The notes: generated from the sequence alone by a model not told the origin. DNA of 35,911 nt from Rhodospirillaceae bacterium (GCA_018660265.1 JABJKS010000081.1:1-35911); one strand, 5' to 3'. Numbered from the stretch's first letter, positions 9,209-18,314 are shown. Translations and numbers: made by a program.

Positions 9209-11095
9209 TCAGCTCCCCAGCTGTGCGGTCGTTTCGACTTCGGGTTTGGCAGCGGGATCGCCATTGGCAAACTGCAAGTTATACAGCCGGGCGTAGCTGC
9301 CTTTGCGTTGCATCAAAGTGTCATGATCGCCGCTTTCCACGACCCGACCGCCATCCAGCACACAAATGCGATCCGCCGCCATAATTGTCGACAAACGATG
9401 GGCGATAACCAAAGTTGTGCGACCGGCCTTTAGGGCATCCAGGGCCGTCTGCACCACACGTTCAGCCTCCGTATCCAGGGCCGAGGTGGCTTCATCCAAA
9501 AGCAATATGGGCGCGTCTTTCAACATGGCCCGGGCAATGGCGATGCGTTGTCGCTGGCCGCCTGAGAGGCGAACGCCATTTTCACCCACCTTGGTGTCGT
9601 ACCCCTGGGGCAGGGCGGCGATGAATTCATCCGCCGCCGCAGTGCGTGCCGCAGCCTCAATTTGTGCCGTTGTGGCACCGGGCCGGCCATAGGCGATATT
9701 GGCCGCCACCGTATCATCGAACAAGGTGATATCCTGGCTGACCAGGGCTGTGGCGTCCCGCAGGGAGGCAATGGTGACATCCCGGATATTCTGGCCATCG
9801 ATCTCCACCCTGCCCTTGTCGGGATCGAAAAAGCGCGGCAACAGGTTCATCAATGTGGTCTTGCCGGAACCGGACGGGCCGACCAAGGCAACGGTGCTTC
9901 CTGCCGGGACTTCAATATTGATGTTGTGCAGGGCCGTCACCTGATCATCGTAGGAAAAATTTACCTCACAAAAGCGGATCGCGCCCTGGGTCACAGTCAA
10001 GGCGGCGGCATTCGGCTTTTCAACAATGGCAGGTGCCACATCCAGAATAGCGAAGATCCGTTGCGCCGCCGCCAGGCCTTCCTGCAGGGCGGTGTTCAAA
10101 CTGGCGAGGCCTTTCAAGGGTTGGTAAGCCATCAACAAAGCCGCCAGGAAGGACATGAATTCGCCCAATGACAGCGCCCCCTGCTGGGCCCGCCAGCCGC
10201 CATAGAAAATGGCCAGGGCCACGGCGACACCGCCCAGGGCCTCGGTCAACGGTGTGGCGGCGGATCGCGTGCGGATGCCGCGCATGATCTCCTTCAGGCG
10301 TCGTTCGATGCGGGCGCGGATGCGTTCCGTCTCGCCCTCTTCCATGCCATAGGCTTTGACCAGGCGCACGCCGTCGATGGTTTCGCTAAGTTGAGTGGCC
10401 AGCTTTCCCGTTTCCTCCTGCGTGGCGGTGGAAGCTTTGCGCATACGCTTGCCCAGTTTACGGATCGCCACGCCGACCAGGGGAAAAATAAAGACCACGA
10501 TCAGGGCCAGTTGCCAGTCCTGCACGAACATCACCACGCCCAGGGCCAGGGCGGTCAAGGCGTCCTTGGCGATGCCGGTAACGGCGCGGCCCACTGCATC
10601 CCGCAACAAATTGGCGTCATAAAGAAATGAAGACAGCAATTGCCCGGAATGGATGGATTGCAAATAAGCCAGATCGGCCCCGATGAGGTGCCGGTACATC
10701 TTAACCTGGGTCTCGGCAATAATGCGCTGGCCGACGCCGTGCATCAAAATGCTTTGCACATAGGTCGCACCACCGCGCAGACAGGCAACGATAACCAGAA
10801 CGATGGGCACCCACAACAACATGCCCGGCACCTGTTTCACGAAGACCTTATCGATCGCAGGTTCCAGCAACCAGGCATTCAAGCCTGTGGTGCCGGCCAC
10901 AATCGCCATAAACAAGGCGGCCCATAATAGACGCCCCGCATGGGGCCTGATATAATCCCGCAACAGGCGCAGCATGAGCCGATGGCTCGTTTGCGGTGCC
11001 AATGCGTCTATAGCAAGCCCGGAAACTACATTAGCCGTATTTGTGGCATTTGCGGGTTCCAGCTTTGCGGATGCGGCATCAATGGGTGTGGTCAC
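9209..11095 (-). CDS. msbA: Lipid A export ABC transporter (MsbA-like)
   Basis: A 628-aa half-transporter with an N-terminal type IV ABC exporter membrane domain (six predicted helices, about residues 50-345) fused to a nucleotide-binding domain. The latter shows Walker A GPSGSGKTTL (near residue 403), signature LSGGQRQRIAIARAML, Walker B ILLLDEATSALD and the switch IAHRLSTI. As a homodimer it would flip lipid A core across the inner membrane, which its place in this operon supports. The only early start is GTG at 11095, preceded by GAGAGA. An ATG 40 codons in also sits before the first membrane helix but lacks a ribosome-binding site. Other drug or lipid exporters share this fold, so the substrate rests on context. 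Confidence 0.9.
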   Translation of the reverse strand: MTTPIDAASAKLEPANATNTANVVSGLAIDALAPQTSHRLMLRLLRDYIRPHAGRLLWAALFMAIVAGTTGLNAWLLEPAIDKVFVKQVPGMLLWVPIVLVIVACLRGGATYVQSILMHGVGQRIIAETQVKMYRHLIGADLAYLQSIHSGQLLSSFLYDANLLRDAVGRAVTGIAKDALTALALGVVMFVQDWQLALIVVFIFPLVGVAIRKLGKRMRKASTATQEETGKLATQLSETIDGVRLVKAYGMEEGETERIRARIERRLKEIMRGIRTRSAATPLTEALGGVAVALAIFYGGWRAQQGALSLGEFMSFLAALLMAYQPLKGLASLNTALQEGLAAAQRIFAILDVAPAIVEKPNAAALTVTQGAIRFCEVNFSYDDQVTALHNINIEVPAGSTVALVGPSGSGKTTLMNLLPRFFDPDKGRVEIDGQNIRDVTIASLRDATALVSQDITLFDDTVAANIAYGRPGATTAQIEAAARTAAADEFIAALPQGYDTKVGENGVRLSGGQRQRIAIARAMLKDAPILLLDEATSALDTEAERVVQTALDALKAGRTTLVIAHRLSTIMAADRICVLDGGRVVESGDHDTLMQRKGSYARLYNLQFANGDPAAKPEVETTAQLGS

Positions 11096-11341
11096 TTTTG
11101 TTCTCTCGCGCAGCGGCGGTAGGAGAGATTCATGTGATTATCATACCATGACGGTAATTCAATCGTCTATACCAGTCCAAGTTTTGCCTTTTGTTTCAGT
11201 CAATTCCGGCGTCTAAAGCACTAAGTATATCGCGATGTGATGTCAATCACTTGTGTTTCTGAAATGAATTCAAATCTTACATTCACGGTATTACATTCGC
11301 TGTTATCCTTTCATTTACCAATAAGCGCAAAAGGGACCGCA
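11096..11341. other. Divergent intergenic region between msbA and the tadG-like gene
   Basis: This 246-bp AT-richer spacer must hold the promoters of the lipid A operon (leftward) and the Tad-like trio (rightward). A good ribosome-binding site (AAGGGA) lies before ATG 11342. I could not settle on convincing -35/-10 pairs on either strand, and I see no small gene or RNA. Confidence 0.4.
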
Positions 11342-12718
11342 ATGACTAGTTGGCATAAAAATTTAGGGCACGGAATTTTAGCCAGGTTTTGGATCGGCTT
11401 GCTGTCTCTATTACGGGACCGGCGCGGCGCTACCACGATCTATGTGGCTTTCGCCGGTGTACTGGCTCTTTCAGGTGGGGTTCTGGCCCTGGATATTGGC
11501 CGGGTCGTGGTGCTGCGTTCACAGATGCAGAATGCCGCTGACGCCGCCGCCCTGTCTGCCGCGGCACAGCTTGACGGCCAAACAGGCGCGATCAGCCGCG
11601 GTACGGAAGCAGCCACAAATGCCATCTCGAACGCCACCTCATTGTCGGATACTGTGGGTGCCTTCACCATCCAAAGCATCACATTTTATAACGATGTAGA
11701 TCCCTCGGACGTGACGACGACCGCAGATAATGATGCGGTTTATGTGGACGTGACCCTTGTTCCACGGACAATTTCGATTTTCCTCGCTCCAGCCTTACAG
11801 GCGGTATCCTCAGGCTCGGTGGCTGATCAATTTACGCTGGAGGCGACCGCGCGGGCAGGTATTGTGCCAATTGTCTGCGCCGCGCCGCCGTACATGGCCT
11901 GCAATCCGGCAGAATCCGGCGGATCGGGGGATGACCTGTTGGACGAGGCCAATGCCGGTCGGCAGTTATTGGCAAAAGCCGGGCCCGGCGGCGGCTCCCT
12001 TGCGCCAGGTAACTTCGGCCTTTTGTGTCCATCGGTGGGCAACTGCGGCGCGGCAAGTGTCGGCGACGCCTTAGCCAATGATCCAGGCCTTTGCTATACC
12101 TCGATCGTGACAACTTCGCCTGGCGTACAGGTCCAGCAAGCCCGAAACGGCATTAATGCCCGCCTGGACGCCGGCAACAAAAGCCCCAAGAATCCGGCGC
12201 AAAATATCATGAGCTATGGTCGTGATTCCGACATGTCCGGTTCCACCATTCTAGGAAATGGCGATTGGGATCCGGAAGCCTATTGGACGACCAACCATCC
12301 CAGCGACGCCCAGCCGACGGATTTGGCCAATTATACCCGCTATCAGGTCTATCTTTATGAATTGGGCGAGACTTTCTATCGCAACGACAATAACACCGTC
12401 TATCCGACAACAGACATCACGATACCATCGGGCTATAGCACGGTGACACCGCCCGGCGCCGCCATTCCGGCAACCGGTGTGCCGGTATCCGCGGCCTCTG
12501 CCGACCTAAAGCGCCGGGTGTTGAAAATCGCCGTGTTGAACTGTAACGCACTTGGTGTCATGGGCAGCGGCGACTACCCGACCTATGGCCGCTATGTCGA
12601 AGTTTTCCTGACCGAAGAAGTCGACGGCACCCGGGCCAGTACCTATGTGGAAGTGGTCGGTCCGTTGTTGCAACAATTTTCAGACGACGTTCATATCAAT
12701 GTTCAACTTATTCAATAG
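11342..12718 (+). CDS. TadG-like Flp pilus/surface assembly protein
   Basis: A protein of about 458 aa with the Tad/Flp N-terminal module. A basic stretch (RDRRGATTIYVAFAG) leads into a single membrane helix (VLALSGGVLALDIGRVVVL). A helix rich in Ala/Asp and starting QMQNAADAAALSAAAQLDG follows. This is the pseudopilin-like start shared by TadE, TadF and TadG. The long C-terminal part is probably extracytoplasmic, with several cysteines (CAAPPYMACNPAE, LLCPSVGNCGA) that may form disulfides. ATG 11342 is preferred over TTG/ATG frames from 11237 because AAGGGA sits just upstream. It overlaps the next gene by 20 bases. No ATPase (TadA), secretin or platform gene is present in the window. Confidence 0.82.
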   Translation: MTSWHKNLGHGILARFWIGLLSLLRDRRGATTIYVAFAGVLALSGGVLALDIGRVVVLRSQMQNAADAAALSAAAQLDGQTGAISRGTEAATNAISNATSLSDTVGAFTIQSITFYNDVDPSDVTTTADNDAVYVDVTLVPRTISIFLAPALQAVSSGSVADQFTLEATARAGIVPIVCAAPPYMACNPAESGGSGDDLLDEANAGRQLLAKAGPGGGSLAPGNFGLLCPSVGNCGAASVGDALANDPGLCYTSIVTTSPGVQVQQARNGINARLDAGNKSPKNPAQNIMSYGRDSDMSGSTILGNGDWDPEAYWTTNHPSDAQPTDLANYTRYQVYLYELGETFYRNDNNTVYPTTDITIPSGYSTVTPPGAAIPATGVPVSAASADLKRRVLKIAVLNCNALGVMGSGDYPTYGRYVEVFLTEEVDGTRASTYVEVVGPLLQQFSDDVHINVQLIQ

Positions 12719-13184
12719 CTGGCAAACCAAAGCGATAGCCGCCCTGTTCTGCCGACGGGCGGTGGCAGCCGTGGAATTCGCCATATTGGCGCCCATGCTG
12801 ACCCTGGTCATGGTCGGTGTGTTTGAATTCGGCTATTACCTAAATCAATCCACGGATTTGGACAAAAGCCTCCGCGTCGGCGCCATGTTAGCGGCCCGGT
12901 CCGACCTGCCTTTATCGGGCACCACCCAGACCACCATCGCCAATTTGGTGAAAACCGGTACAATTGACGGCTCTGCCGATTTTGTTGTGCCCGGCTGGTC
13001 CAACGGTTCGTCTTCTTTCGCTGTGACAACGTCGACGCACACTGCCAGTGGCACTGATTATGAAGTTATCCGGGTCGTGGCGAGCGTGCCGTACGAGCCG
13101 CTTTTCCTGACGTTTTTGGAAAGCCAGGGTTTTACCACATTGACCATGAAGGCCTCCCACGAACAAGCCTTTGTCGGAAACTAG
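12699..13184 (+). CDS. TadE-like pseudopilin-type protein
   Basis: About 161 aa. The N-terminus has the TadE signature: a short basic cytoplasmic segment, then RRAVAAVEFAILAPMLTLVM, where the Glu follows the helix start as in type IV pilin-like proteins. A single hydrophobic helix follows, then an extracytoplasmic domain. The start at 12699 lies inside the end of the TadG-like gene (20-base overlap). The open frame extends upstream to 12645, but those codons duplicate the preceding gene's DNA. It is expected to sit in the inner membrane and be incorporated or processed with its two neighbours. Its exact role in pilus assembly is unknown. Confidence 0.8.
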   Translation: MFNLFNSWQTKAIAALFCRRAVAAVEFAILAPMLTLVMVGVFEFGYYLNQSTDLDKSLRVGAMLAARSDLPLSGTTQTTIANLVKTGTIDGSADFVVPGWSNGSSSFAVTTSTHTASGTDYEVIRVVASVPYEPLFLTFLESQGFTTLTMKASHEQAFVGN

Positions 13185-13187
13185 GCC

Positions 13188-13748
13188 ATGATCATCCACA
13201 CACCCAAAAGATTGATCCGGACGATTAGAAATTGGTGGTCCTGCCGTCGTGGCACCGCAGCGACCGAATTTGCTATGATCCTGCCGGCGTTGTTGCTGTT
13301 GACCATCGGCTCTCTCGAAGTTGGTCTGATCATGTTCGATTATCACAAAGTTTCCGAGGCGACCCGACGTGGCCTACGCGAGGCCTTGATCCAGGATCCG
13401 ATCATAGACCTGAACGATCTGGATGCGACGCCGATTACCTGCACCGGTGCCAGCGTGTCGTGCAGCGGCAGTTCCACTGATAGCGCGGCCTCCTTTACCG
13501 CCATCCTCACCGCCATGCAGGCAGTTTCATCGCGCATTACCGGCGATAACGTTATTGTCACTTACGCAGATAGCGGCTTGGATATTAGCGGGACAGGGCA
13601 GACGGTGACGCCCTTGATTACGGTGGAAGTGACGGGCCTGGCCTATGAATTCGTGGCGTTGACATATATCCCCGGCCTGCCGGATCAGCTGAGCCTGCCC
13701 GGTTTCGACACCACGCGGCTATCCCATACTTCGCTACCAGATCCCTAG
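13188..13748 (+). CDS. Second TadE/TadF-like protein
   Basis: A 186-aa protein with the same architecture as the gene before it: CRRGTAATEFAMILPALLLL precedes a single membrane helix with the conserved Glu, then a domain beginning with a helix containing SEATRRGLREAL. Two cysteines (TCTGASVSC) sit close together in the outer domain. It starts three bases after the upstream stop, so it is the third gene of one operon. Its last 15 bases overlap the convergent ubiA 3' end. The TadG-TadE-TadE arrangement resembles the minor-pilin end of a tad locus. Confidence 0.8.
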   Translation: MIIHTPKRLIRTIRNWWSCRRGTAATEFAMILPALLLLTIGSLEVGLIMFDYHKVSEATRRGLREALIQDPIIDLNDLDATPITCTGASVSCSGSSTDSAASFTAILTAMQAVSSRITGDNVIVTYADSGLDISGTGQTVTPLITVEVTGLAYEFVALTYIPGLPDQLSLPGFDTTRLSHTSLPDP

Positions 13749-14666
13749 CAGCACGGCAGCGAACACCAGCCAGCCGAACCAGGTGTTGGAACGGAATTTG
13801 GCCAGGCAATCGCCTGGATCATCAATATCAACCGACCCCGCCTGCCAGGCCAACTGCGCCGCCGCCACCCCGACGCCGGCAAAAAACAGCGGGCCCAGGT
13901 TCGCCAGCCAACCGGCCAAGGCAAACAGCGTAATCGCTGCACCATAAAATGCCCACAACATCGGCCGGGTCCGCTGGCCCAGGGCCCGGGCCGATGACTT
14001 GATACCGATCAGGGCATCATCCATTTTGTCCTGATGGGCATAGATGGTATCATAGCCCAGGGTCCAGGCGATGCCGCCCAGATACAATAGCAGCGGCGCC
14101 AGGGTCAGCTCCCCCCGCACGGCGGCCCAACCCAACAGCGCCCCCCAATTGAAGGCGAGGCCCAGAAAAACCTGCGGCCACCAGGTAATGCGCTTCATAA
14201 AGGGGTAGATCACCACCGGGGCCAGGGACATCACGCCAATCCACAGCGCAAAGGTATTCAGGCGTAAAAGGATGTTCAGGCCGATCAGGGCCAACAGCAC
14301 CATAAAGGCGGCGGCCTGACCAATGGAAATTTCGCCGCTGGGAATGGGGCGGCCACGGGTGCGTTCGACCTGGCCATCGAAATCACGGTCCGTGATATCA
14401 TTCCAGGCACAGCCCGCCCCGCGCATCACCAATGCGCCCAGGGCAAATGCTGCCAACAGCCATAAAAAATCGGGCCAATTATTCATCTGCCCGTTGCTTG
14501 CCATGGCAATAGACCACCAACAGGGCCACAACAGCAACCAGGTACCAATGGGCCGGTCCAGGCGGGCCAGGCGCAAATAGGGCCGCAGGCGCGTGGGCGC
14601 ATGGCGGGCAACCCATCCCTGGTCGGGAATATCGGTAAATGAAGCTGGTGTTTCTGGCGGCGTCAT
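13734..14666 (-). CDS. ubiA: 4-hydroxybenzoate polyprenyltransferase
   Basis: UbiA (about 310 aa) attaches the polyprenyl tail to 4-hydroxybenzoate in ubiquinone synthesis, inside the inner membrane. The first Asp-rich motif is NDITDRDFDGQVERT, followed by RGRPIPSG. The second is YDTIYAHQDKMDD. Both bind the Mg-diphosphate of the prenyl donor. Several hydrophobic helices fill the rest. An upstream in-frame ATG at 14738 would run into the rsmE start region; ATG 14666 fits the usual short N-terminal tail. The gene is divergent from rsmE and convergent with the Tad-like operon. Confidence 0.94.
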   Translation of the reverse strand: MTPPETPASFTDIPDQGWVARHAPTRLRPYLRLARLDRPIGTWLLLWPCWWSIAMASNGQMNNWPDFLWLLAAFALGALVMRGAGCAWNDITDRDFDGQVERTRGRPIPSGEISIGQAAAFMVLLALIGLNILLRLNTFALWIGVMSLAPVVIYPFMKRITWWPQVFLGLAFNWGALLGWAAVRGELTLAPLLLYLGGIAWTLGYDTIYAHQDKMDDALIGIKSSARALGQRTRPMLWAFYGAAITLFALAGWLANLGPLFFAGVGVAAAQLAWQAGSVDIDDPGDCLAKFRSNTWFGWLVFAAVLLGIW

Positions 14667-14714
14667 AGGGCTAAGATAACGGATTGATGAAACTTTTTTT
14701 GGTTTTTTGGGATA

Positions 14715-15476
14715 ATGGCGAAAAATCAACAACAGCAACTCGCGCGGGCCAAGATCCGCCTATACGTCACGGATGACCTGGGTTCGAACGGCGTTGTCGG
14801 GCTGGAAGCGCCGCAAGCGCACTATCTGCGGTCTGTCCTGCGCCTGGGCCCCGGTGATGAGGCAGCCTTGTTCAATGGCCGGGATGGAGAGTGGCGGGCC
14901 CGGATTGATACCATTGGCAAGGGCTGGGCCTCCCTCCAGCTGGTGGAACAAAGCCTGAGCCAACCACCTGAACCTGACATCTGGCTGCTGTTCGCCCCCA
15001 TAAAGCGGGGCCGGGTGGATTATCTGGTACAAAAGGCGACGGAATTGGGGGTCACGGCCCTGTTGCCCACCACCACAAGGCGCACGGCGGTGGAGCGGAT
15101 TAATCTGGTCCGCCTGGGCACGACGGCGGCGGAAGCGGCGGAGCAATGCCGCCGCCTTTCCGTGCCGGAATTACACACCGTCCAATCCCTGGATAAGATC
15201 CTGGATGCCTGGCCCGAGGATCGCCGCCTGCTGTTCTGTGATGAGGCGGGCGCACCGCCGCCCCTGGAAGCGCTACAGGGGTTTGCGGATGCGCCAACAA
15301 CACCCTGGGCCATACTTATCGGCCCCGAAGGCGGCTTTGACCCAGACGAGAGCCATGCACTGCGCCAACGCCCCTTTGTAGTGCCCATGTCATTGGGGCC
15401 GCGTATTTTACGCGCGGAAACCGCTGCCGTCACGGCCCTTAGCCTGTGGCAGGCGATATTGGGTGACAATCGATAG
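14715..15476 (+). CDS. rsmE: 16S rRNA (uracil1498-N3)-methyltransferase
   Basis: RsmE (253 aa) methylates U1498 of 16S rRNA in the assembled 30S subunit using S-adenosylmethionine. The N-terminal PUA-like domain carries HYLRSVLRLGPGDEAALFNG. The C-terminal SPOUT (knotted) domain carries KRGRVDYLVQKATELGVTAL, LIGPEGGFDPDE and LGPRILRAETAAVTAL, the cofactor-binding signature. The Shine-Dalgarno is weak, so the exact start among nearby codons is less certain, though ATG 14715 gives the expected length. The neighbours ubiA and gshA are its usual company in alphaproteobacteria. Confidence 0.95.
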   Translation: MAKNQQQQLARAKIRLYVTDDLGSNGVVGLEAPQAHYLRSVLRLGPGDEAALFNGRDGEWRARIDTIGKGWASLQLVEQSLSQPPEPDIWLLFAPIKRGRVDYLVQKATELGVTALLPTTTRRTAVERINLVRLGTTAAEAAEQCRRLSVPELHTVQSLDKILDAWPEDRRLLFCDEAGAPPPLEALQGFADAPTTPWAILIGPEGGFDPDESHALRQRPFVVPMSLGPRILRAETAAVTALSLWQAILGDNR

Positions 15477-15522
15477 ACAACGTCTCCCCTGCATCCGCCC
15501 TTGCATCCGAGCGCCGCATAGA

Positions 15523-15551
15523 TTAACTCGAATAGTATTGGCCCCTATATT
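15523..15551 (+). promoter_or_regulatory. Candidate promoter for gshA
   Basis: TTAACT (15523-15528) and TATATT (15546-15551) are spaced by 17 bases, 45 bases before the preferred gshA ATG. The match to the sigma-70 consensus is reasonable (4/6 and 5/6). It was assigned by eye. Confidence 0.4.
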
Positions 15552-15595
15552 TGGAAGCGGGCAGGCCTGATGACGGCAAGCCGAGGTTAATCTGT

Positions 15596-16978
15596 ATGTC
15601 TGATAAAACAACCGGCGCGCTGCCGCCAGTCGAAGATTTTTCCGAGCTGGTAGATTATATCGCCGATGGCGCAAAGCCAAAGGACATGTGGAAAATCGGC
15701 ACGGAGCATGAAAAATTCGTCTATCGCCGCTCTGATCTGGGCCGGGCCGATTATGACGGCCCCCAAGGTATCCGGGCCATGTTGGAAGGTTTACAGCGGT
15801 TTGGCTGGAAACCCGTGTCCGAGGCGGGCAATGTCATTGCCTTGAGCCAGGACGGTGCCTCGATCACGTTGGAGCCGGGCGGCCAGTTTGAACTCTCCGG
15901 CGCACCATTGGAAAACCTGCATCAGACCTGTGCTGAGGTGCATAATCATCTGGCCCAGGTCAAGGAAGTGGCCCAGGGCCTGGATGTGGGATTTTTGGGT
16001 TTAGGGTTCGATCCGAAATGGCGGCGGGAAGATGTCCCCGTCATGCCCAAGGGGCGCTACAATCTGATGCTGGCCTATATGCCCACCAAGGGTAATCTGG
16101 GGCCTGATATGATGCTGCGGTCCTGTACCGTGCAGGTTAATCTGGATTTCGGCTCGGAAGCGGACATGGTGGAGAAATTTCGTGTCTCCCTGGCCCTTCA
16201 GCCACTCGCCACCGCACTTTTTGCCAATTCACCCTTTACCGAAGGAAAGCCGAACGGCTTCCTCTCCTTCCGCAGCCAGATCTGGACCGATACGGACCCG
16301 GACCGCACGGGCATGCTGCCCTTCGTCTTTGATGGCGATATGGGGTACGAGGCCTATGCCCGCCATGCCCTGGATGTGCCCATGTATTTTGTCTATCGGG
16401 ATGGCAAGTATCTCGATGCCACGGGACAGTCGTTCCGGGATTTCATGGCCGGCAAGCTGCCTGCCTTGCCGGGTGAAAAGCCAACCATCAAGGATTGGGA
16501 AGATCATCTGACCACGCTGTTTCCCGAAGTACGCATGAAAAAATTCCTGGAAATGCGCGGGGCCGACGGCGGCCCCTGGGCCAGCCTGTGCGCCTTGCCG
16601 GCCCTATGGGTGGGCCTGTTGTATGACAGCGCGGCGCAATCGGCTGCCTGGGATCTGGTCAAGCATTTCACGGTAGAGGATATGGCACGAATGCGGGACG
16701 AGGTCCCCCGCCTGGGCCTGGCCACGCCCTTACCGCAGAAGGGCACTCTGGGCGGCGGTACCATGTTGGATTTGGCCGGTCCCATACTGGATGTGGCCAT
16801 GGAGGGTCTGCGCGCCCGCGCCCGACCCGGTGTTACCTCTGCCGATGAAACCGAGTATCTGGCAACCCTGCAGGAAACAGTAGCGGCGGGCCGTACCCCG
16901 GCGGAGGTTTTGCTGGAACGTTACAACGGTGCCTGGGGGCAATCCGTTGATCCCGTGTTTGAGGAATTGGCGTACTAA
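15596..16978 (+). CDS. gshA: Glutamate-cysteine ligase, plant/alphaproteobacterial type
   Basis: This enzyme (about 460 aa) forms gamma-glutamylcysteine from glutamate, cysteine and ATP, the first and limiting step of glutathione synthesis. The plant-type class is shown by WKIGTEHEKFVYR near the N-terminus, ITLEPGGQFELSGAPLENLH, MLRSCTVQVNLDFGSEADM and FRSQIWTDTDPDRTGMLP. ATG 15596 is preferred over the TTG at 15551: GAGG lies upstream at a workable distance and the family starts shortly before the EDFSELVDYI segment. An alpha/beta hydrolase begins three bases after the stop. Glutathione made here could serve the GST at 33064..33759. Confidence 0.93.
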   Translation: MSDKTTGALPPVEDFSELVDYIADGAKPKDMWKIGTEHEKFVYRRSDLGRADYDGPQGIRAMLEGLQRFGWKPVSEAGNVIALSQDGASITLEPGGQFELSGAPLENLHQTCAEVHNHLAQVKEVAQGLDVGFLGLGFDPKWRREDVPVMPKGRYNLMLAYMPTKGNLGPDMMLRSCTVQVNLDFGSEADMVEKFRVSLALQPLATALFANSPFTEGKPNGFLSFRSQIWTDTDPDRTGMLPFVFDGDMGYEAYARHALDVPMYFVYRDGKYLDATGQSFRDFMAGKLPALPGEKPTIKDWEDHLTTLFPEVRMKKFLEMRGADGGPWASLCALPALWVGLLYDSAAQSAAWDLVKHFTVEDMARMRDEVPRLGLATPLPQKGTLGGGTMLDLAGPILDVAMEGLRARARPGVTSADETEYLATLQETVAAGRTPAEVLLERYNGAWGQSVDPVFEELAY

Positions 16979-16981
16979 CTC

Positions 16982-17932
16982 ATGCGGACGCCGACCCTGC
17001 CGGCTTCTTTTGCCGAAGCTTTCACCATTATTTCGACCGATGATTTCGCGGTTCGGGCCTACCGACTCCACAATGCGCCCAAAGATCCACTTGGCGATGC
17101 ACCCGCACTGATCTGGGCCCACGCCAACGGCTTCAATGCGGGCTGTTATCAACCCTTGCTGGCGCGGTTAAGCGGCCATTTCCAGGTTTTCGCCTATGAC
17201 GCCCGGGGCCATGGTGCCTCCGACCGGTCTTTGGATAATCTTGAACATGATTTCGCCATGGTCCGTTTTGCCGAAGACCTAAGCCATCTAACGGCCCGGA
17301 TACGGCAAATAATCGGCCCAACGAAGCCTTTGCATTTCGCCTCCCACTCCCTGGGCGGCCTGGCAGCGGTGTTGCTGGAGGCAGACCTGGGCCAGGCACC
17401 TTTCGACAGTCTGACCCTGTTCGAACCGCCCATTTATCCCCCCGCAGGCCACCCGGAACGGGATGCCGCCCTGGCCCATGCGCCAAACTTCATCCGCTGG
17501 GCGGCAAGACGTCAGGGCCATTTCCCCGACCAACAGGCCTTGCGTGACGCGGTCGAAAAAATCATCACTTATCGTCGTTTCGCACCCGATATGATGACGG
17601 CTTACCTTGATGCTGCGGTGGAATCTGACAGCAACGGCGGCCTGAACTTACGCTGCCCCGGCATTATAGAATCCGCCATTTACGCCAACTGCCCCGACAG
17701 CGGTATTTTCGAACAAACCGCATCCGTCACAACCCGCGCCCGCATCTTCGCCACGGACCAGAACGTCCTGCCCGAACTACATTCCTGGGCCCCGGGCACC
17801 ATGGCCTCCATCGCCGAAAACATGGCCGACGGAGAGGCCCGCATCATGCCCAATTGCCTCCACCTCATGGCCCAGGAAGACCCGGATGCGTGTGCTCAGG
17901 CGATTATTGAGCACGCCTTGGAGCGGACCTAA
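16982..17932 (+). CDS. Alpha/beta hydrolase
   Basis: A 316-aa cytosolic hydrolase. The oxyanion-loop region WAHANGFNAGCY (about residues 45-56) replaces the common HGxP pattern, and YDARGHGASD follows strand 4. The nucleophile elbow is SHSLGG with Ser123 as nucleophile and Ser121 where the first Gly of GxSxG normally lies. An acid residue and the C-terminal MPNCLHLMAQEDP, which contains the likely catalytic His, complete the fold. It follows gshA by three bases, so expression is coupled, but no glutathione-related activity can be read from the motifs. The last 29 bases overlap the convergent lipoprotein gene. Confidence 0.85.
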   Translation: MRTPTLPASFAEAFTIISTDDFAVRAYRLHNAPKDPLGDAPALIWAHANGFNAGCYQPLLARLSGHFQVFAYDARGHGASDRSLDNLEHDFAMVRFAEDLSHLTARIRQIIGPTKPLHFASHSLGGLAAVLLEADLGQAPFDSLTLFEPPIYPPAGHPERDAALAHAPNFIRWAARRQGHFPDQQALRDAVEKIITYRRFAPDMMTAYLDAAVESDSNGGLNLRCPGIIESAIYANCPDSGIFEQTASVTTRARIFATDQNVLPELHSWAPGTMASIAENMADGEARIMPNCLHLMAQEDPDACAQAIIEHALERT

Positions 17933-18254
17933 AGGCGATACTTTCACCGTCAGTAGAGGTTGGCCGGGTGCCATCCAGATAAGTCGCCGTCTTTGGCGGG
18001 GTCAGGTAAAGCGGGCCAAACGGCCGCGGACTGCCCACAAAATCAACCACAAAATCCGAGGCTACGTTGATATAGCCCAACGCCAGGCCCGATAATTGGG
18101 CCGGCAATTGCAACAGATCCATCCGCGAATTATCGTTCGCGACGACCGGCACCGTGTCATCCTGCCGTGCACTGGATCTATCAGAGAAAGTGATACACCC
18201 GCTAACCGAAAACAACAAAAATACCGCAATAGCGGCCTTCAAAAAATGCCCCAT
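17904..18254 (-). CDS. Small predicted lipoprotein, unknown function
   Basis: A 116-aa protein starting with a lipoprotein signal: MGHFLKAAIAVFLLFSVSGC, with Cys20 as the lipidation site. The mature part has no domain I recognise; it contains a mildly hydrophobic central stretch (LSGLALGYINVASDFVVDFV) and a Pro/Thr-rich end. Residue +2 after Cys is Ile, not Asp, so outer-membrane sorting is likely under the Lol rule. The gene has its own promoter candidate with a perfect TATAAT at 18322-18327. Its 3' end overlaps the hydrolase gene on the other strand by 29 bases. Confidence 0.72.
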   Translation of the reverse strand: MGHFLKAAIAVFLLFSVSGCITFSDRSSARQDDTVPVVANDNSRMDLLQLPAQLSGLALGYINVASDFVVDFVGSPRPFGPLYLTPPKTATYLDGTRPTSTDGESIAFRSAPRRAQ

Positions 18255-18314
18255 AACATGCCCTCAAAGTTACGTTTCGAAAGGCTCTATTATGGGAAAC
18301 ACCTTCTTAGATTA

